Positions 1 through 6,094 of a stretch of 6,894 nt of DNA are shown one piece after another. Within the stretch, counting starts at the first letter, position 1. Each line of letters begins with the position of its first letter. Below the pieces are notes generated by a model. The model worked only from the letters and a program-made list of their open reading frames with translations, had not been told where the DNA came from and did not search any database. Source of the stretch: Kouleothrix aurantiaca (lineage in GTDB: Bacteria; Chloroflexota; Chloroflexia; Chloroflexales; Roseiflexaceae); the NCBI GenBank assembly GCA_001399705.1, contig LJCR01000115.1, forward strand, positions 1 through 6,894, given 5' to 3'. The position numbers and the translations under genes were made by a program.

Positions 1-1
1 G

Positions 2-772
2 TTCAAGGATTTCTGGACGCTGCGCGATGATCGCGACCATGCCGAGGAGCAGCTCAAGATCATACCCAACCGCGAAGAGCTGGTGGCCCAGGCGCTGGAC
101 GCGATCTATGCCAACCAGCACCCGCTGAAGCAGCAGATCCTGTGGCTGCAGCGTTCCTACATGGAGCGGCTGGCGGCGACGCCAGTGGTGGCCGATTTCC
201 GCCAGAGCGAGCCGGTCAAGCTTGGCACGCAGCCCGGCGAACGCCTCTACGCAATCAGCTGGACCGGCGTGATCCGCAGCCAGAACCTGTTCGAGAGCGT
301 GACGCTCCATTTCGAGGAGCGCGGCGGCTGGCATGTCACCGGCGGCATTGGCGAGCTGCGCGACCTGGTGGACGATCTGGCCGGCGGGCGGCACACCCTG
401 CCTGAGATGATCGGCCTGATCAACCAGGCGCCGTGGATCGTTCCGCGCACGATCGAGCGCGTGACAATCGGGCCGTATCATCACCGCTGGACCGAGAACG
501 ACGAGCTGATCGAGCGCGCGCTGGCCGCCGCGCCTGAGGGCGAGCCCTGGATGCTGCGCGCCGCAATCGAGCGCGCCGCCACCACCAAGGCCGCGCATCG
601 CAGCCGGATGGATGCCTTGTTTGGCCGCGAGCCGATGGAGGCCGGCCCGTCGGTGCGCTACCGCCTGCTGCTCGCGCCGCTGGCGATCAAGCAACTGCTG
701 GGCGACGCCGACGAAGATGGGCAGGAGTGCGCGGTGTACGGCGTAACCAGGCAGGGCGATCTTGTTTCGTAA
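2..772 (+). CDS. Unrecognised protein, 3' part of a gene cut by the window start
   Basis: The frame is open from the first bases of the window to the TAA at 770-772, giving 256 visible residues. An internal GTG at 83 could start a 229-residue protein. However, the 27 codons before it have the same GC-rich third positions and no stop, and no good Shine-Dalgarno sequence precedes the GTG, so I take the gene as running in from upstream. I recognise no family. The visible part is mixed alpha/beta with many charged residues. It has no membrane segment, signal peptide or known catalytic motif, and is probably cytoplasmic. Near residue 160 there is a Gly-Pro-Tyr-His-His-Arg-Trp stretch, followed by an Ala/Glu/Arg-rich helical segment. 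The stop lies 12 bases before the ATG of the AAA+ ATPase gene, and the ATPase Shine-Dalgarno sequence directly follows the stop, so the two genes are almost certainly co-transcribed. This suggests an accessory subunit or substrate adaptor for the ATPase, which is inference from position only. Confidence 0.8.
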   Translation, partial: FKDFWTLRDDRDHAEEQLKIIPNREELVAQALDAIYANQHPLKQQILWLQRSYMERLAATPVVADFRQSEPVKLGTQPGERLYAISWTGVIRSQNLFESVTLHFEERGGWHVTGGIGELRDLVDDLAGGRHTLPEMIGLINQAPWIVPRTIERVTIGPYHHRWTENDELIERALAAAPEGEPWMLRAAIERAATTKAAHRSRMDALFGREPMEAGPSVRYRLLLAPLAIKQLLGDADEDGQECAVYGVTRQGDLVS

Positions 773-784
773 CTGGAGAAGTTG

Positions 785-2563
785 ATGCCAACGCGCGATA
801 ACGTCCATCCCGTCACCGACGCCGACCTCGACGCGCATCGCGACAGCGCCGAGTTTCGCATGCAGAACATCCCCATGCGCGGCGTCTCGTACGATTTGCT
901 GGCCGAGCTGCGCAAGCTGCCCGGCGTGGGCGGCTACCTGCTGAACGAGCCGGTGAACCATGTGCTGCACGCCATCCGGCGCGGGCTGTGCCTGTACTAT
1001 GAGCTGTATGAAGAAGTGAGCGCCACCGTCGATCCGCGGCAGGCAGCATTTTTGGGCAGCTTTGCGCTGTTTGGCGCGGGCGCGCTGATCGCAGGCAGGC
1101 TGCCCATGCCGGCGGGCGACAACCTGGCGTCGTTCCCCAAGCCGGGCGGGCAGTTCTTCAAGGCCGGCCTTGGCCCCGACGACGACCTGAAAGGCGTGCT
1201 GTCGTTCTACCTCAAGGCGGTGACACAAACCGCCGCCGACGGCAGCCCAATCGTCGAAACTGCCGACGACCTTGTGAACCTGACGCGCGAGTATTTCGTT
1301 GCCGCGCGCGACCAGATGATCACCGATGCCGAGCGCTTCCCAGCCGAGCTGCTGGCGCAGGTTGCTGGCGTGCCGTTCCGCATTGGCGACCTGGAGCTGC
1401 GCGGTTTTAGCGCTTCCGAGCAGGCGGCCAGCGCCAAGCCGGCCTTTACGCCCGTGCAGCCCGAGCAGATTGTGGGCAACACGGCGGCCAAGCGCTCGCT
1501 GCTGCGCTATGTCGACCGGCTGGCGCTGTACGATGCGACGCAGGGCTTCAACCCGGTGCTGGAGTTGGGCGGCCTGCCGAGCACCGTGCTGTTCGATGGC
1601 TTTCCGGGCACCGGCAAAAGCTCGCTATTCCGCATGGCAATGACGCGCATGAACGAGCGCAGCGAGCAGGTCGGGCTGCCGGCGCGCTTTGTCTCGATCG
1701 ACCCGAGCATCAAAGACGAATACTATGGCAAAACCGCCAAGCTGCTCACCGAAAAGCTGGCGCTTGCGCGCGACCGCAACGCGCTGACGCTGCTGTTTTT
1801 CGACGATATCGACCTGCGGCTGCTGTCGCGTGGCGACCCGGGCATGGGCGGCTCGGACAAAGATGTGCTGAACCTGACCATGCAGTTTCTCGATGGCGCG
1901 TTCACGGTGAATGTCGGCAACGCCCAAACCTATGCGGCGACGAACGAGCCAACCGCGACCGACTCGGCGCTGCGCCAGCGCTTCCACCACCGCGAGCAGA
2001 TCGGCGGCCCCGAGGATTGGGACGACTACGCCGCGCTGATTGGCATCAAGCTGGCGCGCCAGATCAAGCACGGCCTGGTACAGGTGGCCGGCGATATGCC
2101 AACGCCACAGGGGGCCGCGCGCACCGGTGCAGCGACAGCGCCTGCCACACCTGCCCGCCCGAGCCTGAACCCATTCGCCGGCAAGAAATCGCTGAGCTGG
2201 CGCGAGCTGGGCGATCTGTGTGCCGAGTTCAAGCGCAAAGACCCGCGTTTCACCGGGCGGCCGATCGAAAGCGTGACGCAAAAGCTGCTGGCGGAAAGCG
2301 CCGACTTTGAAGTACCGGGCGAGTGGTTCACCAAGCCCGACATGTTCTTGCGCAAAACGTACGACGAGAAAGTAGCGCTGGTGAAAACACTGTACCGCCC
2401 GATCACCGGCGAGATGATCGCCGCCGAGCTGGAGCAGTATTTTTCCTCCGAGCAGCGCTACGCCGACGATGCGCGCGTGCAGCGCGCCGAGCGCGTGGCC
2501 GCCGACCTGGAGGCGCAGATCGCCGCGCGCGACCTGCTGGCCCGCCGCGAGAATGGGCAATAA
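785..2563 (+). CDS. AAA+ family ATPase with unknown N-terminal domain
   Basis: This 592-residue protein is an ATP-driven remodelling enzyme of the classical AAA type. ATG 785 is preferred over TTG 782 because GGAG at 775-778 lies 6 bases upstream. Residues 1 to about 225 form an unrecognised helical domain that includes a hydrophobic run at 87-103 (AAFLGSFALFGAGALIA). The ATPase module starts near Ile229-Val230-Gly231. Walker A is GFPGTGKS (272-279). The pore-loop-1 motif Glu-Tyr-Tyr-Gly is at 312-315. Walker B is LLFFDDID (336-343), sensor 1 is Asn387, and Arg397 and Arg399 are at the arginine-finger position. A Pro/Ala/Thr-rich stretch (about 436-465) interrupts the small lid domain, which resumes with a Thr-Gly-Arg-Pro-Ile segment (490-494) at the sensor-2 position. 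The tail (about 557-592) is charged and could form a coiled coil. All residues needed for ATP hydrolysis and substrate threading are present, so it should be active. The substrate is unknown. Neighbouring unrecognised genes are candidate partners. Confidence 0.93.
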   Translation: MPTRDNVHPVTDADLDAHRDSAEFRMQNIPMRGVSYDLLAELRKLPGVGGYLLNEPVNHVLHAIRRGLCLYYELYEEVSATVDPRQAAFLGSFALFGAGALIAGRLPMPAGDNLASFPKPGGQFFKAGLGPDDDLKGVLSFYLKAVTQTAADGSPIVETADDLVNLTREYFVAARDQMITDAERFPAELLAQVAGVPFRIGDLELRGFSASEQAASAKPAFTPVQPEQIVGNTAAKRSLLRYVDRLALYDATQGFNPVLELGGLPSTVLFDGFPGTGKSSLFRMAMTRMNERSEQVGLPARFVSIDPSIKDEYYGKTAKLLTEKLALARDRNALTLLFFDDIDLRLLSRGDPGMGGSDKDVLNLTMQFLDGAFTVNVGNAQTYAATNEPTATDSALRQRFHHREQIGGPEDWDDYAALIGIKLARQIKHGLVQVAGDMPTPQGAARTGAATAPATPARPSLNPFAGKKSLSWRELGDLCAEFKRKDPRFTGRPIESVTQKLLAESADFEVPGEWFTKPDMFLRKTYDEKVALVKTLYRPITGEMIAAELEQYFSSEQRYADDARVQRAERVAADLEAQIAARDLLARRENGQ

Positions 2564-2575
2564 GCACCATTGCGA

Positions 2576-2598
2576 AGCGGAAGTGGGGAGGTTCCGCT
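2576..2598 (+). promoter_or_regulatory. Intercistronic hairpin before the beta-helix gene
   Basis: AGCGGAA (2576-2582) pairs perfectly with TTCCGCT (2592-2598), a 7-base-pair stem around a purine-rich 9-base loop, GTGGGGAGG. No T-run follows (the next bases are GCGTGTTTGGG), so it is a poor intrinsic terminator. It lies in the 60-base gap between the ATPase stop and the GTG start at 2624, and could be an mRNA-processing or stabilising hairpin or a partial attenuator. The loop carries a Shine-Dalgarno-like GGGGAGG. Confidence 0.4.
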
Positions 2599-2623
2599 GC
2601 GTGTTTGGGAAGGAGTTTCAACG

Positions 2624-3991
2624 GTGAAACGTTCAGCTTGTGTGCTGGCAATTTTTGGGCTGGTTTTGGCGACGGGAGGATTCGCGCGGGCAGCTGGCCC
2701 CTGGTATGTCGCGCCCAATGGCGCTGACACGAATTCGTGCCAGCTGGCGACGGAGCCGTGCAAAACAATCGGCGGCGCGGTCGACAAAGCCGCTTCGGGC
2801 GATACAATTCATATTTCGGCCGGCACCTATACAGAAAGTGTTGATACCACAGGCAAAAGTTTAACATTTGCCGGCGCGGGTGAGGCAACAACTATTCTTG
2901 ACGGCAGCATGTATCTGGCAAAAACGGAAACAGTGTCGGGTATCAGCCTGCAGCACAGCACTGGAATTTATGTTGAGAGTGCAGCAAGCGTCATACTGCG
3001 CGATATGAGCATTAAGAACAGTTTGCGTGGCATTTTGAACTTCGGCACGATCGATGCGGCAAACGTAACGATCAGCAATAACCGGGGTAATTTGCCGAGC
3101 GGCGGCGGTGTGTGGAACCTGCCAAGCGGCAAGATAACCATGTCGCATGTAACGATTAGCGGCAACGAAGCGCAGTTTAATGGCGGCGGTGTGTTCAATC
3201 GCGGCAAGCTGACTATGGCGTATGCGATTGTCAGCTCAAATGTGATTTCCGACACCTCCACTAATAATGGCGGCGCGGGCATTTACAGCACCGGCGTGCT
3301 GACCATGACGGACTCGATCGTGAGCAGCAACACATCGGCGAATGGCGGCGGCGGCATTACGAATACCGGGCTGGCAACGATCGAACGTACCGCAATCATC
3401 AGCAACACGGCACTGCGCGGCGGTGGCATTGATTCCTTTTTTGAAAGTAGCCCGACCGTGGTGCTGACCGTCACGAACACGACGATTAGCGGCAACACCG
3501 GCAGCAGCTTCGGTGGCGGCATTGCGAGCGGCCTGTCCGACGTGCGGCTGACGAACGTCACGATCAGCGACAATACGTCGAGCAAGGGTGCCGCAATCGC
3601 TGCGTCGAGCAGCACGGTGCGCCTGCAGAATACCATCCTTGCCAGCAGCACACCGGCGAATAACTGCGAAAAGGATGATGCGTTCGTTTCGCAGGGTCAT
3701 AACCTGGAAAATGGCAGCTTCTGCGGGCTGGTTGGCACGGGCGACACACTGAACGCCAACCCGCTGCTTGGCCCGTTAGGGCAGAACGGCGGCTTTTCGC
3801 CCACGCGCGCCCTGCTGGCCGGCAGCCCAGCCATCGACGGCGGCGCAAACGCCGGCTGCCCGGCAACCGATCAGCGCGGCGTCGCCCGCCCGCGCGACGG
3901 CGACGCAAACGGCTCGGTGCTGTGTGACATTGGCGCCTACGAAGCGGTGCCGCCCGCCAAGTTGCTGTACGTTCCGATGGCAAGACGATAG
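2624..3991 (+). CDS. Secreted right-handed parallel beta-helix protein, choice-of-anchor-Q type
   Basis: The product has 455 residues from GTG 2624, chosen because AAGGAG (2610-2615) lies 8 bases upstream and because this start gives a clean Sec signal peptide. That peptide has Lys2-Arg3, a hydrophobic core at about 5-19, and likely cleavage after Ala21-Arg22-Ala23. The in-frame TTG at 2570 would put 18 polar residues ahead of the signal and is rejected. After Trp-Tyr-Val-Ala-Pro-Asn-Gly comes the N-terminal cap typical of pectin-lyase-fold proteins, with GDTIHISAGTY near residues 60-70. About six coils of 25-31 residues follow, each with a Gly-Gly-Gly-(Ile/Val) turn and an Ile-Ser-x-Asn or Val-Ser-Ser-Asn strand. 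Residues 379-440, from Asn-Pro-Leu-Leu-Gly-Pro-Leu to Asp-Ile-Gly-Ala-Tyr-Glu, match the conserved choice-of-anchor-Q region. The final 15 residues end in LLYVPMARR, a possible surface-sorting tail. The protein is probably displayed on or released from the cell. An enzymatic role (polysaccharide lyase) is possible, but I see no catalytic signature. Its middle is distinctly poorer in G+C than its neighbours. Confidence 0.9.
   Translation: MKRSACVLAIFGLVLATGGFARAAGPWYVAPNGADTNSCQLATEPCKTIGGAVDKAASGDTIHISAGTYTESVDTTGKSLTFAGAGEATTILDGSMYLAKTETVSGISLQHSTGIYVESAASVILRDMSIKNSLRGILNFGTIDAANVTISNNRGNLPSGGGVWNLPSGKITMSHVTISGNEAQFNGGGVFNRGKLTMAYAIVSSNVISDTSTNNGGAGIYSTGVLTMTDSIVSSNTSANGGGGITNTGLATIERTAIISNTALRGGGIDSFFESSPTVVLTVTNTTISGNTGSSFGGGIASGLSDVRLTNVTISDNTSSKGAAIAASSSTVRLQNTILASSTPANNCEKDDAFVSQGHNLENGSFCGLVGTGDTLNANPLLGPLGQNGGFSPTRALLAGSPAIDGGANAGCPATDQRGVARPRDGDANGSVLCDIGAYEAVPPAKLLYVPMARR
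3101..3520 (+). repeat. Degenerate in-gene repeats encoding beta-helix coils
   Basis: Within the beta-helix gene, Gly-Gly-Gly turns start at about residues 160, 187, 216, 241, 266 and 297, spaced 25-31 codons. Some DNA is nearly identical between coils: ACGATTAGCGGCAAC occurs at 3152-3166 and 3482-3496, and AACGTxACGATCAGC at 3062-3076 and 3554-3568. The repeats keep the reading frame and resemble the coil repeats of polymorphic outer membrane-type proteins. They are a likely site of coil gain or loss by recombination. Confidence 0.7.
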
Positions 3992-4009
3992 ATTGAAGCG
4001 GTATGTGCT

Positions 4010-5221
4010 ATGAGCCGATTACCCTGGGATGGCCCGCTTTTTCCGGTAAAAAACCATCTGGCCGAGCGCTACGCCCAGGCCCTGAAACACTGCACGCAGC
4101 TCGATTGCACCCTGAGCGAGTTTGCGGTCGATCGTATGGGCTGGAGCCCGCAGCTTGCGGCGAAGCTCGGGGAAGACTACCTGGGCGGCGACGCGCTGCG
4201 CTACGCGATCATCCTGTCGCCCGATCAGGTGTCGGCCCCGCTGGTGCGCCGCCGCTTCTCGTACGAGGCCGACGCGATTGAGAGCGTGTACCTCGACGCG
4301 CGGGCGACGCTGCTGAGCCTGGTGGAGTATGAGCCGGTGGTGGTTGAGCTCGATAGCGGCGTGGCCTTCTGCCGCACCGCCGCCGATGTGCTGGGCATCC
4401 ACGCCGTCACGCCCGAGATCGACACGCCGCGCGGCACGCTCAGGCAATCGGCCAGGCTGCTGCAGCTTGGCGCGGGCCTGGCCGAAAAAGCGCGCCTGCT
4501 CGACGAGCGCTACATCGACCAGATGATGGTGCTGGCCGCCGAGGTGGGCGATCCGCGCCAGCGCGTGCTGCCGCCGGCGCTGCAATTGCCCGTTGGCTCG
4601 CTGTGGGCCGAGGTCGCCGGCACCACCTATGTGCTGCGCCCACCAGCCGGGGCGCCGGGCGAAACCATCCTAATTGCCACACGTGTGGGTCGCTTTGCGC
4701 CGGGCGCGAACGTCGTTGCCCTGGAAATCGACGACCCGCACGTGATCGACCTGCTGATGCAGCGCGGCTTTGTGCACTACGCCACCGTGCCGACCCTGCT
4801 GCCCAAGCGCCTGGCCGAGCTGGAAATCGAGGCGCTGCTGGCGGTGGGCGAGTCGGCACCTGCACGCGACGCGACGGCGCGCCGGCGGCAGCTTGCGGCG
4901 AACCCATCCGTGCGAGGCGCGCTGCCGCCGCTGTACTGGGAGCTGGATGCCTTGCAGAAACATCTGCCGGCCGGCGCGTTCGACCCCGCGCGGCTTTCGG
5001 TTGAGGCGCGCTGGGCGCTGGCAACCCCCGCCCGCGACGCCGAAGTGCTGGGGCACCTGATCGCGCGCTTTGTGCGCTTTGCCCACGCCACCATGGCGTT
5101 TCACCACCGCCGCATCATCGGCGCGGAATGGGAGCGCTACAGCGACGCCAAGCGGCGCTACCTGGCGGCGACATTTCCGTACATGATCCAGGGATTTGTT
5201 GCACGACCCGTCGCCGGATGA
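4010..5221 (+). CDS. Unrecognised 403-residue protein linked to the AAA+ ATPase gene
   Basis: ATG 4010 is the first usable start after the beta-helix gene stop, 18 bases upstream in the same frame. The Shine-Dalgarno sequence is weak, so translation may depend on ribosomes finishing the previous gene. The protein has no signal peptide, no membrane segment and no enzyme motif that I can name, so it is probably cytoplasmic. The N-terminal half is mainly helical, including an Ala/Leu/Arg-rich segment near residues 145-170. A beta-rich section follows (about 196-250, from Gly-Ser-Leu-Trp-Ala-Glu-Val). The last 100 residues are helical, with many aromatic and basic residues (His-His-Arg-Arg-Ile-Ile and Glu-Trp-Glu-Arg-Tyr near the end). 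From memory it resembles the DUF6638 family, of similar length and found next to AAA ATPases in other bacteria, but I cannot verify this. If the beta-helix gene is an insertion, this gene originally followed the ATPase directly, which supports a role as its partner. Confidence 0.85.
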   Translation: MSRLPWDGPLFPVKNHLAERYAQALKHCTQLDCTLSEFAVDRMGWSPQLAAKLGEDYLGGDALRYAIILSPDQVSAPLVRRRFSYEADAIESVYLDARATLLSLVEYEPVVVELDSGVAFCRTAADVLGIHAVTPEIDTPRGTLRQSARLLQLGAGLAEKARLLDERYIDQMMVLAAEVGDPRQRVLPPALQLPVGSLWAEVAGTTYVLRPPAGAPGETILIATRVGRFAPGANVVALEIDDPHVIDLLMQRGFVHYATVPTLLPKRLAELEIEALLAVGESAPARDATARRRQLAANPSVRGALPPLYWELDALQKHLPAGAFDPARLSVEARWALATPARDAEVLGHLIARFVRFAHATMAFHHRRIIGAEWERYSDAKRRYLAATFPYMIQGFVARPVAG

Positions 5222-5274
5222 CATGGAGCCGGCCGGGCGGCACGCAGGCGGCGCGGCGCCCCACACCCGCGCAC

Positions 5275-5303
5275 AAGGAGGCAGGCATAGCGCCTGAAAC
5301 ATG
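5275..5303 (+). promoter_or_regulatory. Distant strong ribosome binding site with hairpin before the start codon
   Basis: AAGGAGG (5275-5281) is the only good Shine-Dalgarno match but ends 19 bases before ATG 5301. A TGA at 5295-5297 in the same frame rules out any earlier start. CAGGC (5282-5286) pairs with GCCTG (5292-5296) around an ATAGC loop and would fold out 15 bases, leaving an effective spacing of about 4 bases to ATG 5301 or 7 to ATG 5304. The pairing is seen directly; its use in initiation is inferred. Confidence 0.45.
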
Positions 5304-5831
5304 ATGGAATCGACCTACGATCTTCTCAATCAGGCCATCACGCATATCCTGATCGGCTTTGGCCTGGCGCTGGTGAATGTGATCATTCGCTATTTTGCGC
5401 CGGCGATACCGCAGTTCATCACAGTGCTGGGATGGAAGCGCCTGCGCCGCGCGCTGATCGCCGCCTACCTGATCGCGCTGGTGCTGGAACTGGTGACCTC
5501 GCCGATCTTTTCGTCGGCGTTGCACCCGGTGTCGATCGAGCTGGCCTGGTCGCCCTACCAGGCGATCTTTAACGTGCTGGGCGTCATTGTCATGGACCTG
5601 ATTGTGATGGCGTGGAATGGCATGCGCAGCGGCGCTGCAGTTGGTCGCCGCCAGCTGGCTTCAGCGCGCGACCGCGCGGCGGAAGGGCTTAGCGACGTTG
5701 GCTCGCGCCTGGCGATTACGCCCGAAGGCCGCGAGGAGCACGCCGCAAAAGAACGTGCCGCTACCGAGGCGGCCGCCAACACGGCTGCTGAGCGTAAACA
5801 GCGCATGGACGACCGGCTGAATAACTACTAG
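5301..5831 (+). CDS. Small three-helix membrane protein with Ala-rich charged tail
   Basis: The product has 176 residues from ATG 5301 (175 from the adjacent ATG 5304, which has the better effective spacing if the upstream hairpin forms). Three hydrophobic segments are clear, at about residues 12-32, 51-70 and 86-105. A basic loop, Trp-Lys-Arg-Leu-Arg-Arg (45-50), between the first two suggests that this loop faces the cytoplasm. That would place the N-terminus outside and the tail from residue 109 outside, unless the third segment only enters the membrane partly; the topology is uncertain. The tail (109-176) is rich in Ala, Arg and Glu, probably helical, and could form a coiled coil. I do not recognise the family. 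The gene lies 79 bases after the 403-residue protein gene and ends just before a strong hairpin, so it is probably the last gene of the same transcript. It could be a membrane anchor for the ATPase module, but this rests on position only. Confidence 0.8.
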   Translation: MMESTYDLLNQAITHILIGFGLALVNVIIRYFAPAIPQFITVLGWKRLRRALIAAYLIALVLELVTSPIFSSALHPVSIELAWSPYQAIFNVLGVIVMDLIVMAWNGMRSGAAVGRRQLASARDRAAEGLSDVGSRLAITPEGREEHAAKERAATEAAANTAAERKQRMDDRLNNY

Positions 5832-5855
5832 GGCAGCCAAAATGCGCGATCCGCG

Positions 5856-5888
5856 GGCGGGGCGTGGGCAAGGTGCTCACGCCCCGCC
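5856..5888 (+). terminator. Long GC-rich hairpin, likely transcription terminator
   Basis: GGCGGGGCGTG (5856-5866) pairs perfectly with CACGCCCCGCC (5878-5888). The stem continues inward with a G-T wobble and three more pairs to a 3-base loop (AGG, 5871-5873), about 15 pairs in all. It starts 25 bases after the stop of the small membrane protein gene. The following bases, GTATGTTTGG, are only weakly T-rich, so efficiency as a factor-independent terminator is uncertain, but its place between one gene's end and the next promoter fits this role. Confidence 0.65.
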
Positions 5889-5944
5889 GTATGTTTGGCG
5901 TACTACTGCGCTTCCATGCGCGGCCTAAAAGCCGCCAAAATTCC

Positions 5945-5978
5945 TTGCCGATGGTCGGGCTTTCTGCTACACTATAGT
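5945..5978 (+). promoter_or_regulatory. Predicted sigma-70-type promoter of the sensor kinase gene
   Basis: TTGCCG (5945-5950) and TACACT (5968-5973) are separated by exactly 17 bases, and TG at 5965-5966 gives an extended -10. An overlapping TATAGT (5973-5978) is an alternative -10. Transcription would start near 5980, leaving a leader of about 115 bases before GTG 6095. The site sits in a stretch less GC-rich than the genes around it. Confidence 0.6.
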
Positions 5979-5979
5979 C

Positions 5980-6094
5980 GATTTACTCCAGCAGCACACG
6001 GCCGCATTCTGGCCGCGCGTTCCATGAGCCCGCCACCCGCACTACAATGCGGGCTGGGCCTTCCATGGTCGCTGTTATCCCGCAGAGGTGAGGC
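5980..6094 (+). other. Structured 5' leader of the sensor kinase gene
   Basis: No coding signal is seen here. Two hairpins are visible. CGGCC (5999-6003) pairs with GGCCG (6011-6015). CCCGCA (6036-6041) pairs with TGCGGG (6048-6053), and this stem is extended across an internal loop by GCCC (6028-6031) with GGGC (6056-6059). The ribosome binding site GAGGTGA (6085-6091) lies outside both. I recognise no known riboswitch class. The adjoining 5889-5944 also lacks a gene and holds a 5-base-pair hairpin, GCGGC (5920-5924) with GCCGC (5931-5935). Confidence 0.4.

Noticed and set aside
1625..2560. A 311-codon open frame on the minus strand opposite the ATPase gene
   Set aside because: It lies wholly antisense to a gene with clear AAA+ motifs, its composition is a by-product of GC-rich codon use, and I see no domain or ribosome binding site.
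3101..3520. Short repeats considered as a CRISPR array or tandem DNA repeat
   Set aside because: They are degenerate, in frame, and encode beta-helix coils; there are no constant repeats with unrelated spacers.
2..5221. The first four genes share the same reading frame, which might suggest a split or readthrough polyprotein
   Set aside because: Three gaps happening to be multiples of three has a chance of about 1 in 27 or better (one in nine after fixing the first pair), and each gene has its own stop and start; at least the second and third have good ribosome binding sites.
4440..5302. Several long antisense and alternate-frame open frames across the 403-residue gene
   Set aside because: They overlap each other and a better-supported gene, are extremely rich in Arg, Ala and Pro, and show no recognisable motif, as expected for shadow frames in GC-rich DNA.
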